In this document: in pieces, positions 17,188 through 28,482 of the stretch
How positions within the stretch are numbered: the first letter of the stretch is position 1
How the letters are laid out: the number at the start of each line of letters is the position of its first letter
DNA from: Rhodospirillaceae bacterium Spongia-Bin9
GTDB lineage: Bacteria > Pseudomonadota > Alphaproteobacteria > Bin65
Length of the DNA stretch: 59,429 bases
Direction: 5' to 3'
NCBI GenBank assembly: GCA_900197615.1
Contig: FZLR01000007.1
Coordinates: 1 to 59,429 of the forward strand
Made by a program: the position numbers and the translations under genes
The notes under the pieces: generated by a model
Seen by the model: only the letters and a program-made list of their open reading frames with translations
Database searches by the model: none
What the model was told of the DNA's origin: nothing

Positions 17188-17230
17188 CTCGGGTCGCCCG
17201 GCTGTCATGCAAGGCGCGGTCGTCTCCACC

Positions 17231-18649
17231 TTACCGCGGCAGCGACGTCTCACCCATCAGGAACGCGTCCACGGCCCAGGCGCATTGCCGGCCTTCGCGG
17301 ATAGCCCAGACCACCAACGACTGGCCCCGGCGCATGTCGCCCGCCGTGAATACGTTGGGCAGCGACGTGGCGTATCTCTCGGTATCGGCGAGGACATTGC
17401 CGCGCGGGTCGAGGTCGATACCCAATTCCTCAACCATGCCCTCGTGGACCGGATGGACGAAACCCATCGCCAGCAACACGAGCTCCGCCTTCAGTTCGAA
17501 CTCGGTTCCGGGGATTTGCTTAAAATTCTCATCCAGCCGGACAGCGTGAAGGGTGGAGACTTCCCCGCCGGCGCCGGAAAGGCCCTTCGTGGCGACGCTC
17601 CAATCCCGCTGCGCGCCTTCCGCCTGCGACGAAGACGTACGCAGACGCAGCGGCCACAAGGGCCACGTGGCCGCCTTGTCGGGTTTCTCGGGCGGTATGG
17701 GCAGAATTTCGAGTTGCGTCACCGAGACCGCGCCCTGGCGGAACGCCGTCCCGATGCAGTCCGAGCCTGTATCGCCGCCGCCGATCACCACGACATGCTT
17801 GCCGCGGGCCAGAATTTCCTCTCCGTCGCCAAGGGGCTCGCCGCCGATACGGCGGTTCTGCTGCGGCAGGTAATCCATCGCGAATTCGACCCCGCCCAAA
17901 TCCCTTCCCTTGACCGGCAGGTCGCGCGCCTTCTCCGCCCCGCCCGCCAGGACGACAGCGTCGAAATCGTGCGTGAGTTCTTGCGCCGATATGTCGACTC
18001 CGACATTCACGCCGTTGCGGAACGTAACGCCTTCAGCCTCCATCTGGCCCACGCGCCGGTCGATATAGTGCTTTTCCATCTTGAAGTCGGGAATGCCGTA
18101 CCGGAGCAGCCCGCCCGGTCTGGCGTTCTTCTCGAACAGCGTAACGTCGTGGCCGGCGCGCGCCAGTTGCTGCGCACAGGCCATTCCGGCGGGCCCCGAT
18201 CCGACGACAGCGACCCTTTTGCCGGTCCCGGTCGCAGGGGGGTCCGGGACGATCCACCCTTCCTCCCAGCCGCGGTCGGCGATCGCGCACTCGATGGTCT
18301 TGATCGTTACCGGAGCGTCATCGATGTTGAGCGTGCACGCTTCCTCGCACGGCGCCGGGCAGATACGGCCGGTGAATTCGGGGAAGTTGTTGGTCGAGTG
18401 CAGCACTTCCAGGGCCGCCTGCCACTGGTCGCGGTATACGAGGTCGTTCCAGTCGGGGATGATGTTGTTGACCGGGCAGCCGGTGTGGCAATACGGGATG
18501 CCGCAATCCATGCAGCGCGCGCCCTGCTGCATCAGCGTGTTCTTGTCCAGCGGGACGAGGAACTCGCGGAAATGCCGGATCCGGTCGCCGACCGGTGCGT
18601 AACGCTCTTCGTGCCGGTCGATTTCGAGAAAACCGGTGATCTTCCCCAT
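17231..18649 (-). CDS. gltD: Glutamate synthase (NADPH) small subunit
   Basis: This 472-residue flavoprotein passes electrons from NADPH to the large subunit in ammonia assimilation (glutamine plus 2-oxoglutarate to two glutamates). Cysteine clusters for two 4Fe-4S centres are present at [15 protein letters not shown] and CPAPCEEAC. The FAD motif is [12 protein letters not shown] and the NADPH motif [12 protein letters not shown]. Length is normal. It starts 3 bp after gltB ends, so the two are co-translated. It sits downstream of the nitrogen-compound uptake genes, where released ammonia would be assimilated. Confidence 0.95.
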   Translation of the reverse strand: MGKITGFLEIDRHEERYAPVGDRIRHFREFLVPLDKNTLMQQGARCMDCGIPYCHTGCPVNNIIPDWNDLVYRDQWQAALEVLHSTNNFPEFTGRICPAPCEEACTLNIDDAPVTIKTIECAIADRGWEEGWIVPDPPATGTGKRVAVVGSGPAGMACAQQLARAGHDVTLFEKNARPGGLLRYGIPDFKMEKHYIDRRVGQMEAEGVTFRNGVNVGVDISAQELTHDFDAVVLAGGAEKARDLPVKGRDLGGVEFAMDYLPQQNRRIGGEPLGDGEEILARGKHVVVIGGGDTGSDCIGTAFRQGAVSVTQLEILPIPPEKPDKAATWPLWPLRLRTSSSQAEGAQRDWSVATKGLSGAGGEVSTLHAVRLDENFKQIPGTEFELKAELVLLAMGFVHPVHEGMVEELGIDLDPRGNVLADTERYATSLPNVFTAGDMRRGQSLVVWAIREGRQCAWAVDAFLMGETSLPR

Positions 18650-18652
18650 GGT

Positions 18653-21600
18653 TCAGCTCGCCTCTGCCAGAACTTCAGCGGGCTCGGCCGGCTGCACGAG
18701 CTCCATTTCCCTGAGCGCGCGGTAGTAGTCGACCGGCATTACCTTGACGAAGTGCGGCAGATAGTAATCCCAGTCTTCCAGAATTTCTCTCCCCCGCGCC
18801 GAATCGGTGTAGTGGACGTGCTTCTCGATGAGCTTGTGCAGCCGTTCGGCGTCGAAACGGGTCATGTCGCGCATGACGTCGACCAGCCCGTGGGCTTCGA
18901 GATCGCCGCCCTGATGGGCGAGGCGTTCTAGCGTGTCGTCCTCCGCCTTGATGGGTTCGAGCTCGACCATGGCCAGGTTGCAGCGGCGTTCGAAGTCGCC
19001 CGATTCGTCCAGGACATAGGCGATGCCGCCGCTCATGCCGGCGGCAAAATTGCGTCCGGTGTTCCCGAGGCACACGACGACGCCTCCGGTCATGTATTCG
19101 CAGCCATGGTCGCCGACGCCTTCGACTACGGCGACCGCGCCGGAATTTCGCACGGCGAACCGTTCGCCCGCGACGCCCCGGAAATAGCATTCCCCGGCGA
19201 TAGCGCCGTAGAGAACGGTGTTACCGATGACGATGCTCTCTTCGGCGACGACCCCGCTGTCGGCCGGCGGATAGACCACGATACGGCCGCCCGACAGGCC
19301 CTTGCCGGTATAGTCGTTGGTTTCGCCGATCAGTTCGAAGGCAACGCCGTGCGCGAGAAACGCCCCGAAACTTTGGCCGGCAGAGCCGCGGAAGGTCACG
19401 CCGATCGTGCTGTCCGGCAGGCCCTCGTGGCCGAAACGCTTCGCGACCTCGCCCGAGAGCATCGCGCCGGTCGTGCGGTCGATATTGCGGATCGGCAGCT
19501 CGATGCGGACGGGTTGCCGCGCGGTCAGCGCCGGCTGCGCCGCTTCGATCAGCCGGCGATCCAGAATCTTGTCCAGCTTGTGGTCCTGGCGCTCGCTGTT
19601 GTGGGTCGCAACGCCCGGTGCAGCCCGGGGCTTGGCGAGGATCCGCGACAGGTCGATCCCCTTTGCCTTGAAGTGTTCGATCGCGCGGCGCTGGTCGAGG
19701 CGTTGCGATTCGCCGATCATTTCGCTGAACGTGCGGAACCCGAGATACGCCATCAGCTCGCGCACCTCTTCGGCCACGAAGAAGAAATAGTTGATCACGT
19801 GCTCCGGCATGCCGGTGAAGCGCCGGCGCAGCTCAGGGTCCTGGGTCGCCACGCCCACGGGGCAGGTGTTGAGGTGGCATTTGCGCATCATGATGCAGCC
19901 CGCGGCGATCAGCGGCGCCGTGGAAAATCCGAACTCGTCGGCGCCCAGGAGCGCGCCGACAACGACGTCGCGTCCGGTCCGCAGGCCGCCGTCGACCTGG
20001 ACGGCGATGCGGCCGCGCAGCCGGTTGAGCACCAGGGTCTGGTGCGTCTCGGCAAGCCCGATCTCCCACGGCGAACCGGCGTGGCTGATCGACGTCAGCG
20101 GGCTGGCGCCGGTGCCGCCTTCGAAGCCCGAAATGGTCACGTGATCGGATCGCGCCTTGGAAACCCCCGCCGCCACCGTTCCAACCCCGACCTCGGAGAC
20201 CAGCTTGACCGAAACGCCGGCATCCGGATTGGTGTTCTTCAGATCGTAGATGAGCTGGGCAAGGTCCTCGATCGAATAGATGTCGTGATGCGGGGGCGGC
20301 GAGATCAGGCCCACGCCCGGTGTCGAATGGCGCACCTTGGCGATGACCGCGTCGACCTTGTGGCCGGGCAGCTGGCCGCCCTCGCCGGGCTTGGCGCCCT
20401 GGGCCATCTTGATCTGCATCATGTCCGAATTGACGAGATATTCGGTGGTCACGCCAAAGCGGCCCGAGGCGACCTGCTTGATGGCCGAGCGCATGGAATC
20501 GCCGTTCGGCAAGGGCTGGAAACGATCCGGCTCCTCACCGCCCTCGCCGGTGTTCGATTTGCCGCCGATCCGGTTCATGGCGACCGCCAGGGTCGAATGC
20601 GCCTCGCGCGAGATCGACCCGAACGACATCGCCCCCGTCGAGAACCGCTTGACGATTTCGCTCGCCGGTTCGACCTCGTCGAGCGGCACCGGCGTTTCGG
20701 CGGGGACAAACTCGAACAGGCCCCGGATGGTCATCATCCGGCGGTCCTGATCGTTCACCAGCTTGGCAAAGGTGCGATATTTCTCAGGCACGTCGCCGCG
20801 CACGGCATGCTGCAGGTTCGTGACCGTGTCGGGCGTCCAGAAGTGTTCTTCCCCGCGCAAACGGTAGGCATATTCGCCGCCGACATCGAGCGCGTTGCGA
20901 TAGATCGGCATGTCGCCGTAGGCGAGCTTGTGGCGTTCCACGGTCTCGCGCGCGATCTCCGCCAGTCCCACCCCGTTAATGGTGCTCGCGGTCCCTGTGA
21001 AATACCGCCCGACGAATTCTTCGCCCAGGCCGACCGCGTCGAATATCTGCGCGCCGCAATAGGACTGGTATGTCGAAATGCCCATCTTGGACATCACCTT
21101 GAGGATGCCCTTGTCGACCGCCTTGATGTAGCGCCGGTAAAGCTGGCGCTCGCTGAGCTTCTCGGGCAGATCGTCCCGCATTGCCGAAAGGGTCTCGAAG
21201 GCGAGATAGGGATTGATCGCCTCGGCGCCGTAGCCGGCCAGCGTGCAGAAATGATGGACTTCGCGCGCCTCGCCGGTCTCGACGACCAGCCCCAGGAAAT
21301 TCCGGAGCCCGGATCTCACCAGATGATGGTGAACCGCCGATGTGCCCAACAGCGCCGGAATGGCAATCCTGTCGTCGTCGATCGCACGGTCGCTGAGCAC
21401 CAGGATGTTGTAGCCTTCCCGGCACGCCCGCTCCGCCTGCACACAAAGCGAGTCGAGCGCGGGACGCATCCCCTCGGCGCCATCGTTCGCGGGATAGGTC
21501 AGATCGAGAGTGAGGGTTCTGAAGGCGTTGTCCGCGATCTCGCCGATCGAGCGGATCTTTTCCAGATCCTGGTTGGTGAGGACGGGCTGGCGCACCTCGA

Positions 21601-23314
21601 GGCGCTTTTGCGGCGTCGTATCGGCGATGCCGAGTAGGTTGGGCCGCGGGCCGATCAACGACAGGAGCGACATCACCAATTCCTCGCGGATCGGATCGAT
21701 CGGCGGGTTGGTGACCTGGGCGAAAACCTGCTTGAAATAGGAATAAAGCAGCTTGGGGCGCGACGACAGCACCGATATCGGGATGTCGTTGCCCATCGAG
21801 CCGACGGCCTCCTGCCCGGTAGACGCCATCGGAGACATCAGGAACTTGAGGTCCTCCTGCGTATAGCCGAAGGCCTGTTGGCGATCGAGAAGCGTCAGCC
21901 GGTTGGGCCTGGCGACGGGGCTGTCCGTTGCGGGCAGGTCCTCCAGCACGATCCGGGTGCGATCCAGCCACTCCCGATACGGCTGGGCCGACGACAGGTG
22001 GGCCTTGATCTCGTCATCGTCGACGATACGGCCCTGTTCGAGGTCGACCAGCAGCATCTTGCCCGGCTGCAGGCGCCACTTCTTGACAATGCGCTTCTCG
22101 TCGATCGGCAGGACGCCGACTTCGGAACCCATCACCACGAAGTCGTCGTCGGTAATGAGATAGCGCGCGGGCCTCAGCCCGTTGCGATCCAGGGTCGCGC
22201 CGATCTGGCGGCCGTCGGTAAACGCCACGGCGGCCGGGCCGTCCCACGGCTCCATAAGCGCCGCGTGGTACTGGTAAAAGGCGCGGCGCTTTTCGTCCAT
22301 CAGGGGATTGCCGGTCCACGCCTCTGGAATGAGCATCATCATGGCGTGGGCCAGCGAATAGCCGGACTGCACCAGCAGCTCGAGCGCGTTGTCGAAGCTC
22401 GCCGAATCGGACTGGCCTTCGGTAATCAGCGGCCACAGTTTTTCCAGGTCCTCGCCCAGAAGTTCGCTCTTCATCAGATGCCGGCGCGCCGCCATCCAGT
22501 TGATGTTGCCGCGAAGCGTATTGATCTCGCCGTTGTGGCAGATCATCCGGTAGGGGTGAGCCAGGCGCCACGAAGGAAAGGTATTGGTGGAAAACCGCTG
22601 GTGGACGAGGGCCAGCGCGGAGACCATCGTCTCGTCTTTGAGGTCGCGGTAAAAATCGCCGACCTGGTGGGCGAGAAGCATCCCCTTGTAGACGATCGTG
22701 CGCGACGAAAAGGACGGCATGTAGAAGTCGTCGCAAGCCTCGCCCAGGGCATCGACCCTGTGCTCGGCCAGTTTGCGGATGACGAACAGCTTGCGCTCGA
22801 ACGCATCCCGGTCGGCGCAATTCTCGCCCCGCCGGACGAACACCTGGCGCACGAACGGTTCGGTCGGGATGACGCTTTCGCCCAGTCCCGAATTGTCGAC
22901 GGGCACGTCGCGCCAGCCCAGGACGTGTTGTCCTTCCGCTTCGACAAGCTCTTCGACGATACGGACGCAGTCCGCCCGCGGCCCCTCCGCCTGCGGCATA
23001 AACAGCATGCCGACGCTGTAGTCGCCCGGCTCTGGAAGATCGATGCCGATGTCGCCGCAAACGGCGCGCAAGTGGGCGTCCGGCATTTGAATGAGAATGC
23101 CCGCGCCGTCGCCGGCCAACGGGTCCGCGCCGACCGCGCCGCGATGCGTGAGGTTTTTGAGAACCTGCAGGCCCTGATCGATGATCCGGTGGCTCTTCCG
23201 GTTTTTTATGTTCGCGACGAATCCGATCCCGCACGCATCGTGCTCGTTGCGCGGGTCGTAAAGTCCCTGTTTTCCGGGCAGCCCCTTGTATCTGTGCCGT
23301 GCAGGTTCGACCAT
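18653..23314 (-). CDS. gltB: Glutamate synthase (NADPH) large subunit
   Basis: This is the 1,553-residue large subunit of GOGAT. The class II glutaminase nucleophile is Cys28 in [13 protein letters not shown], released after removal of a short propeptide. The middle and FMN/synthase domains follow, with the 3Fe-4S cysteines in [15 protein letters not shown]. The C-terminal GXGXG beta-helix domain ends the chain. The ATG at 23314 has a GGGGA site just upstream, and the protein then starts like other alphaproteobacterial GltB proteins; a longer open frame upstream is not used. It forms an operon with gltD and diverges from the MFS pump gene. Confidence 0.95.
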   Translation of the reverse strand: MVEPARHRYKGLPGKQGLYDPRNEHDACGIGFVANIKNRKSHRIIDQGLQVLKNLTHRGAVGADPLAGDGAGILIQMPDAHLRAVCGDIGIDLPEPGDYSVGMLFMPQAEGPRADCVRIVEELVEAEGQHVLGWRDVPVDNSGLGESVIPTEPFVRQVFVRRGENCADRDAFERKLFVIRKLAEHRVDALGEACDDFYMPSFSSRTIVYKGMLLAHQVGDFYRDLKDETMVSALALVHQRFSTNTFPSWRLAHPYRMICHNGEINTLRGNINWMAARRHLMKSELLGEDLEKLWPLITEGQSDSASFDNALELLVQSGYSLAHAMMMLIPEAWTGNPLMDEKRRAFYQYHAALMEPWDGPAAVAFTDGRQIGATLDRNGLRPARYLITDDDFVVMGSEVGVLPIDEKRIVKKWRLQPGKMLLVDLEQGRIVDDDEIKAHLSSAQPYREWLDRTRIVLEDLPATDSPVARPNRLTLLDRQQAFGYTQEDLKFLMSPMASTGQEAVGSMGNDIPISVLSSRPKLLYSYFKQVFAQVTNPPIDPIREELVMSLLSLIGPRPNLLGIADTTPQKRLEVRQPVLTNQDLEKIRSIGEIADNAFRTLTLDLTYPANDGAEGMRPALDSLCVQAERACREGYNILVLSDRAIDDDRIAIPALLGTSAVHHHLVRSGLRNFLGLVVETGEAREVHHFCTLAGYGAEAINPYLAFETLSAMRDDLPEKLSERQLYRRYIKAVDKGILKVMSKMGISTYQSYCGAQIFDAVGLGEEFVGRYFTGTASTINGVGLAEIARETVERHKLAYGDMPIYRNALDVGGEYAYRLRGEEHFWTPDTVTNLQHAVRGDVPEKYRTFAKLVNDQDRRMMTIRGLFEFVPAETPVPLDEVEPASEIVKRFSTGAMSFGSISREAHSTLAVAMNRIGGKSNTGEGGEEPDRFQPLPNGDSMRSAIKQVASGRFGVTTEYLVNSDMMQIKMAQGAKPGEGGQLPGHKVDAVIAKVRHSTPGVGLISPPPHHDIYSIEDLAQLIYDLKNTNPDAGVSVKLVSEVGVGTVAAGVSKARSDHVTISGFEGGTGASPLTSISHAGSPWEIGLAETHQTLVLNRLRGRIAVQVDGGLRTGRDVVVGALLGADEFGFSTAPLIAAGCIMMRKCHLNTCPVGVATQDPELRRRFTGMPEHVINYFFFVAEEVRELMAYLGFRTFSEMIGESQRLDQRRAIEHFKAKGIDLSRILAKPRAAPGVATHNSERQDHKLDKILDRRLIEAAQPALTARQPVRIELPIRNIDRTTGAMLSGEVAKRFGHEGLPDSTIGVTFRGSAGQSFGAFLAHGVAFELIGETNDYTGKGLSGGRIVVYPPADSGVVAEESIVIGNTVLYGAIAGECYFRGVAGERFAVRNSGAVAVVEGVGDHGCEYMTGGVVVCLGNTGRNFAAGMSGGIAYVLDESGDFERRCNLAMVELEPIKAEDDTLERLAHQGGDLEAHGLVDVMRDMTRFDAERLHKLIEKHVHYTDSARGREILEDWDYYLPHFVKVMPVDYYRALREMELVQPAEPAEVLAEAS

Positions 23315-23651
23315 ACTTCCCCCATATCCCCGCTTGTTTTCTGCGGAATTGGTCCGCCCGGACCCGTCTGCGATCTCGGATCGACGGATCCGCCGGACGG
23401 AGTAAAATAGGGTGGACCGGCCTGTTCGGACAGTCTGGCTGACGGCCGGTGCGCCAGTTCGACGCCCATCGGCACGCCGATGCGTCGATCCCGACCGGCT
23501 ACGGGGAGTCGACATCCGACGCCGGCCGCAATGGCTTGCCCGATGCCTCCGCACCGGTCACGGCGCCGGGCCGGGCGCCGCCGGCATCCGCTGGACGCAG
23601 CCATGCCGCGGCCCAAATAGACAACCGGACAAACCCTCGAAACGAAGAAGC
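23315..23651. other. Divergent intergenic region between gltB and MFS gene, 337 bp
   Basis: No gene is supported. It should hold both promoters. A perfect short inverted repeat GGTCCGGGCGGACC-type element lies around 23352-23366, and a TAAAAT box near 23402 could be a -10 element. No riboswitch was recognised. Confidence 0.5.
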
Positions 23652-24887
23652 ATGAGCCGGACGGCCATCGGACCCACCCTGCGCCCCTCCCTGCCACTGG
23701 GCGAATTCATTCCCCTCGTCGCCCTCCTGATGGCGCTGGCTGCGCTCGCGATCGATGCAGTGCTGCCGGCGCTGCCCGCGATCGGCCGCGATCTCGCGGT
23801 GCCGCGCCGGAACGACCTTCAGTTCGTCATCCTGGCGCTCTTCCTGGGGCTCGGCATCGGCCAGATCCTGTTCGGCCCGCTCTCGGACGGCATCGGGCGA
23901 AAGCCCGCAATTTACGCCGGCCTCGTCCTGTTCATGGTCGGATGTCTCACGAGCATCTTCGCCTCCGGTTTCGAGGCGATGATAGTCGGCCGCATCCTGC
24001 AGGGCATGGGAATCGCCGGTCCGCACACCGTGATTATCGCGCTGGTGCGCGATCGCTACGAAGGCCGCCGGATGGCCCGCCTCATGTCGTTCGCGATGGC
24101 CGTGTTCATTCTCGTTCCCACCGTCGCGCCGGCGCTCGGGCAGGGCATCCAGTGGCTGGGCGGCTGGCGCGCGATTTTCGTCGCCTTCCTGGTCATAGCC
24201 GCGATCGCGTTCGCCTGGTTCGGGCTTCGGCAGCCGGAGACCCTGCCCGCCGACCGCCGGCGACCGCTCACGCCGGCGGCCATCGGCAGCGCCGTCCGCG
24301 AGATCCTCACGACCCGCGCCGCGCTCGGTTTCATCCTCGCCGCCGGATGCATCTACGCGCCCTTCGTCGCCTATCTGAGTTCCGCCCAGCAGATTTTTCA
24401 GGAAGCCTACCGGACCGGCTCGCTGTTTCCGGCGTATTTCGCCGTCCTGGCGTTGGCCCTGGGCGGCGCGTCGCTCGCGAACGGCCGCCTCGTCATGAAG
24501 TTCGGGATGCACCGGATCGCGGGAACGGCGGCGGTGTTTGTAACGCTGGTCTCGGCCGTTGCCTGGCCGGTGGCCCACGCCTTCGGGGGGCTGCCGCCCC
24601 TGTGGCTGTTCATGGCGTACCTGATCCTCGTCTTTCTTGGCGTCGGATTGCTGTTCGGCAATCTCTACGCGCTGGCCATGGAACCCCTCGGCCATATCGC
24701 CGGCGTGGGCGCGGCGGTGGTCGCTTCGGCTTCGACCATCATGTCGGTGCCGCTCGGCTCGATCGTGGGCCAGAGTTTCGACGGAACCATGTCCGCCCTG
24801 ATCGCCGCCTTTGCGGTCTTCGGCGCCGCCGCCTTCGCTGCCATGCGATGGGCCGATACGGGCCGCGGCGCGGCATCGTCGGCCTGA
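23652..24887 (+). CDS. Bcr/CflA-family MFS drug efflux transporter
   Basis: This is a 12-segment major facilitator of 411 residues. The conserved LYLPALPAI-like motif near the first helix appears as DAVLPALPAIGRDL, motif A as GPLSDGIGRKPAIYAG, and RILQGMGIAGPHTVIIALVRD is the Bcr/CflA motif C region. The family exports bicyclomycin, sulfonamides or dipeptides; the actual substrate is unknown. The ATG at 23652 follows GAAGAAG. It converges on the DUF6064 gene with a 19-bp gap. Confidence 0.85.
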   Translation: MSRTAIGPTLRPSLPLGEFIPLVALLMALAALAIDAVLPALPAIGRDLAVPRRNDLQFVILALFLGLGIGQILFGPLSDGIGRKPAIYAGLVLFMVGCLTSIFASGFEAMIVGRILQGMGIAGPHTVIIALVRDRYEGRRMARLMSFAMAVFILVPTVAPALGQGIQWLGGWRAIFVAFLVIAAIAFAWFGLRQPETLPADRRRPLTPAAIGSAVREILTTRAALGFILAAGCIYAPFVAYLSSAQQIFQEAYRTGSLFPAYFAVLALALGGASLANGRLVMKFGMHRIAGTAAVFVTLVSAVAWPVAHAFGGLPPLWLFMAYLILVFLGVGLLFGNLYALAMEPLGHIAGVGAAVVASASTIMSVPLGSIVGQSFDGTMSALIAAFAVFGAAAFAAMRWADTGRGAASSA

Positions 24888-24906
24888 CACCGGCCCGGCG
24901 CACGGC

Positions 24907-25590
24907 TCATGGAGTGCCTGCAGGTTTTCCTCCGGGCGCGGCACAGGCGGCGAGGCCGGTGAGCAGGGCCGCCAGCACCGCCCAGCCCTGCCCGGCGCCC
25001 ATCGTCAGGAGCGTGAGCGCGGAGACCGCCAGCCACAGCGCCGGAACGACGCACAGGAGGGCCGTCCACCGGCCGCGCGGCGTGAGCGCAAGCAGGGCGA
25101 GGGTGGCAACGGCGGTCGGATCCGGAACAAGCGCGAATATCTCCGCTTCCTGCCATGGCCGCCCGTCGAGCGGCGCGAAAAGCGGCCAGGCCAGAAGCGC
25201 CATCGCCAGCAGCCCGATGCCCACCCGAGCCCGTATCCCGTGTCCGGTGAAATCCAGCCGGCCCGAGAGGCCGAGCGCCGCAAGGAGCGCGCCCTCGGCG
25301 TAGAAGCCCCAGGCGAGCATCGGCGCGGCCCAGTTGACCGTCCCGTACCGCAACGCCACGAACTGCCAGCCGGCCCACAGCCACGCGGCGGCCAGTGCGA
25401 GACCGAGCGTGGGGCCGAGCCAGCGCCGGGATGGCCGCCTGCCCCGCAGCAGGCAGAGGACCAGCAGCGCGCCTGCCGCCAGCAATGGCGGCTGGATTGG
25501 CCAGACGGCCGCATTTTCCAGCGCGAAGAGCCGCCAATAGACCCGCGGCGAGAACAGCAGCAGGTCTTCCAGCGCCCAGGATCCCGCCAT
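24907..25590 (-). CDS. DUF6064 family membrane protein
   Basis: This is a 227-residue integral membrane protein with about seven hydrophobic segments. The N-terminal LLLFSPRVYWRLFALENAAVWP matches the start of the DUF6064 family (FSPxxYxRLxExxNxxxWP). Function is unknown; no catalytic motif is visible. It is convergent with the MFS gene and upstream of nothing co-oriented within close distance except the aldo/keto reductase gene 67 bp away. Confidence 0.75.
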   Translation of the reverse strand: MAGSWALEDLLLFSPRVYWRLFALENAAVWPIQPPLLAAGALLVLCLLRGRRPSRRWLGPTLGLALAAAWLWAGWQFVALRYGTVNWAAPMLAWGFYAEGALLAALGLSGRLDFTGHGIRARVGIGLLAMALLAWPLFAPLDGRPWQEAEIFALVPDPTAVATLALLALTPRGRWTALLCVVPALWLAVSALTLLTMGAGQGWAVLAALLTGLAACAAPGGKPAGTP

Positions 25591-25657
25591 CGCCGGCCGC
25601 TATTCCGTTCCAGCGCTCAGCGAAGCTGCGGGCCTGGACGGCCCGGTCGCCGGGGCC

Positions 25658-26560
25658 CTACAGGTCGCGCACATGCGCTGCCATACGCCGTCGCATGGCG
25701 GCGTCCGGCATGGGTCCGAAGGCGGCGGACTTGTTCTCGCGCAGATGGTCGACCCGGCCGGTCGCGGGAATGGCGGCCGTGACCGCGGGATGCGACAGGA
25801 TGAATTTCAACAGGAATTGCGGCCAGGTGGTGACGCCGATCTCCCGCGCCCATCCGGGCATCGGGCGCCCCGCCAGGCGGTCCGGCAGCCGGCCGCGCTG
25901 GAACGGCCGGTTGCAGATGACCGCGATCCCGCGCTCCCGGGCGAGCGGCAGCAATCGGATTTCCGCTTCCCGGTCGACGATGTTGTAGGTCAGCTGGACG
26001 AAATCGGGCGGCCGGCGCCGCATGACTTCCTCGAGTTCGCCGTGCCGGCGGCCGTGCGAGGTCGTGACGCCGGTATAGCGCAGCCGGCCGGCCGCCTTCA
26101 TGGCGTCGAGGGTGTCGAGATTCCTCTCCCAGTCCCACAGATTGTGGACCTGCAGAAGGTCGAAGCGCCCGACGCCCCAGTGCCGGGCGGTTTTCGCGAT
26201 CTGGGCCGGGCCGTTTGCGGCCGATGTCCAGACTTTGTCGGCGGAGAACAGGCCCAGCGGCCGGCCCAGCTTCGACAGTGCGTCGCCGATCACCGCCTGG
26301 GAGGAGCCGTACATGGGCGAGGAATCGACGATGCCCCCGCCCGCCTCGAAGAAGGCGGCCATGACGGCGCGGCATTCGGCGCGCAGCACCGGATCGTCGC
26401 CCACATTGAAGGTGATCCAGCTGCCAAGCCCGACCGTTGGGACCGGCTCGCCCGTCGACGGAATCCGCGTTGCGAGGGGCTTTGCCGCCGGGTTTCCGCG
26501 CGCCGGCGCGGCAAGCGCAGCGCCCGTCCCTGCAAGCACAGCCCGGCGTGTCACGCGCAT
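25658..26560 (-). CDS. Exported aldo/keto reductase (Tat signal)
   Basis: This is a 300-residue aldo/keto reductase. The N-terminus RVTRRAVLAGTGAALAAP is a twin-arginine signal, so the folded, cofactor-loaded enzyme is exported. Catalytic residues can be placed in the barrel: Asp and Tyr in IVDSSPMYGSS, Lys in SADKVW and His in LQVHNLWDW. The substrate is unknown. It stands alone between DUF6064 and a FAD protein gene, all on the minus strand. Confidence 0.85.
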   Translation of the reverse strand: MRVTRRAVLAGTGAALAAPARGNPAAKPLATRIPSTGEPVPTVGLGSWITFNVGDDPVLRAECRAVMAAFFEAGGGIVDSSPMYGSSQAVIGDALSKLGRPLGLFSADKVWTSAANGPAQIAKTARHWGVGRFDLLQVHNLWDWERNLDTLDAMKAAGRLRYTGVTTSHGRRHGELEEVMRRRPPDFVQLTYNIVDREAEIRLLPLARERGIAVICNRPFQRGRLPDRLAGRPMPGWAREIGVTTWPQFLLKFILSHPAVTAAIPATGRVDHLRENKSAAFGPMPDAAMRRRMAAHVRDL

Positions 26561-26691
26561 AAGAAGCCTTTCCCGTTTCGCTCTCGCGCCTGGCGCGTGC
26601 GTCGCTCCGACCGAGCGATCCGCTTGTGGATTCCGGTATCGAACGGCTTACGAGTCAAGAGCCGGGCAGATTTCCGTCAACCGGCGCAAGG

Positions 26692-28128
26692 CTACCGGCG
26701 CAGCGAGGCGACGATGTCCGGCACGATTTTGCACAGGCGCAGCGCGATGAACGGCGCGCCCTGCTGGTCGGCGAAGGCGCCGTAGGTTAGCGGGCCGACG
26801 ATCCGCAAGTGCCTGTCCGGGCGGCCGTCGGCATCGATCGCGCGGCATGCGCCGTCGACGCCGAACCCGATGCCCACCTGATGGGGCGCCGCATAACCGC
26901 GCGCCACCAGGTCCCGCACAAGGGGATTGCCCGATCGGTCCGGCCGCATGCCGGGACCGGTGCAGTTCACGACGGCGTCGAACATTTTGCGGCGGCATTC
27001 GCCGCCGCCCCTGGGCCGAAGCGTAATCGACAGGGCGTCGCCGTCGCTTTCGGCCGCAACGCAGAAAGCGGCCTCGAAGGACAGCTGCCCGGCGGTCTCT
27101 GCCTCGGCGATGTACGCCTCGACCTGGGGCGGCAGCTGGAAGCGGTGGACATCGTACCAGACCCGTACATGGCGCAGGAACCTGCGCTTCTCCGCCGGCG
27201 GCAGCGCCGGCCAGACCTCCCAGACCGAATCCCGCAGATCGCCGAAGGTCTCGAACCAGTTGCCGCCGCCGGCTTCGGCCCGGCGCACATCGGCGCGCAG
27301 CGTCCGCAAAATGCCAAGCACGCTCGCCTGCCGGCCGTGCGCCGCCGTGAACGGAGAGACCGGGCGTATAAGCCGTTCCACGATATCCGGTGGCGGTCCA
27401 ACAACCGACGCAGGCTTTCGGCGGGGCCGCAGACCGTGGCGCGCGACCGCCTCGATCCGCCCGGAATGCCCGTTCCGCAACAGGACGGCGATCGCGTCCG
27501 AAGCCGTTTGCGACATGCCGAGCACCAGAACCCTGGCATCGGAAGGGATTTCCCCGATGCGGGCCGTGTCCCATGGATCGGCGAGGAAACATGGATGGCC
27601 GGAGACCGCGCCGTCGAAGGGCGGCGGCGCCTGCGGGCGTTCGTAGCCGGCGGCAAGAACCGCCAGTCGGGCGTCCAGCGTTTGCCCATCATCGAGCGCC
27701 AGCCTGTAGCCGCCGGGGGTTCGCAGCGCCGCGACGGCGCGCGACCTGATATGCCGGATCGTCGAACCGGAGGCGTTGCCGGCGAAATGGGCGCGAAGCT
27801 GCTCTTCGACATAGCGCCCGAAGTCGCTGCGCCGAATGTAGAGATTGCCGTCCGGACACAGCGCCCCGGGGTCGCGCGCCGGTTCGCCCCGTTCGGCGTA
27901 CCAGGCGGGCAGGTGATCCGGCGCGTCGGGGTAGACAAAATGTATCGCCAGCGGCGCGTTGAGCCGATGATCCGGATCGGCGGTATCGTAGGCGACGCCG
28001 CGGCCTGGCCGGCTGCGCGGTTCGACGATGGCGATGTCGAGCGGTCGTTCGGCCATGCGCGCCAGTTGGATCGCGAAGACGGCCCCGGTGAAGCCGCCGC
28101 CGACGATGGCGACGTCGGCCGCCGTCAC
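26692..28128 (-). CDS. FAD/NAD(P)-binding protein (NAD_binding_9 type)
   Basis: This 478-residue flavoprotein opens with VAIVGGGFTGAVFAIQL, the dinucleotide-binding fold. NAPLAIHFVYPDAPDHLPAWY is the hallmark of the HydR/SidA-like NAD_binding_9 group. A second Rossmann motif, RVLVLGMSQTASDAIAVL, lies at about residue 200. Members are uncharacterised hydroxyacylglutathione- or amine-oxidation-associated proteins; the reaction here is unknown. It is followed by the exported aldo/keto reductase gene in the same orientation. Confidence 0.75.
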   Translation of the reverse strand: MTAADVAIVGGGFTGAVFAIQLARMAERPLDIAIVEPRSRPGRGVAYDTADPDHRLNAPLAIHFVYPDAPDHLPAWYAERGEPARDPGALCPDGNLYIRRSDFGRYVEEQLRAHFAGNASGSTIRHIRSRAVAALRTPGGYRLALDDGQTLDARLAVLAAGYERPQAPPPFDGAVSGHPCFLADPWDTARIGEIPSDARVLVLGMSQTASDAIAVLLRNGHSGRIEAVARHGLRPRRKPASVVGPPPDIVERLIRPVSPFTAAHGRQASVLGILRTLRADVRRAEAGGGNWFETFGDLRDSVWEVWPALPPAEKRRFLRHVRVWYDVHRFQLPPQVEAYIAEAETAGQLSFEAAFCVAAESDGDALSITLRPRGGGECRRKMFDAVVNCTGPGMRPDRSGNPLVRDLVARGYAAPHQVGIGFGVDGACRAIDADGRPDRHLRIVGPLTYGAFADQQGAPFIALRLCKIVPDIVASLRR

Positions 28129-28482
28129 CGGAAATCCTCCGGGGCGGACGAGACGCTCGGTCTATGCGGGAAGACCGTTCGGGCCTGCCGGCGCTTCGGC
28201 GTCGACTCGGGCGGCCCCGGTTTCCGGACAGCCGGGTGGATAAATCCTTCTTTGCGTCGGCGCATGTCGTTTTCGATTCATCCCCGGATACGACGTTGCC
28301 GCCCCGCTCCTCGCGGCCGCTGAGAAGCTGCTTACAACGTTCCGGGAAGCCGTACATCGCGAAGCGGCCATCCGAAAGTACTTGCGTGGCGGGTCCGGCA
28401 GCACCGGGAATAGGGAAACGCGGCGCCGGCGCCGGCACTTTCCGGTTGACCGCGGGCGCCCGCCCGGTTTCGGATCGGCGGC
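28129..28482. other. Divergent intergenic region, 354 bp
   Basis: This lies between the FAD protein and an SDR gene. I see no gene, terminator or palindromic operator that stands out. A GC-palindromic stretch near 28420-28435 (repeats of GGCGCC) is the only structure. Confidence 0.5.

Larger units (their letters stand above)
16791..17230. other. Intergenic region, 440 bp, upstream of XRE-cupin gene
   Basis: The half next to the regulator is AT-rich and should carry its promoter, with a dyad at 16994-17012. The other half holds the 17132-17187 remnant of an ABC ATPase gene. Open frames crossing it do not look like real proteins. Confidence 0.6.

Noticed and set aside
19106-21637. An 843-codon open frame on the plus strand
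   Set aside because: It is antisense to gltB, which is complete with all catalytic motifs.
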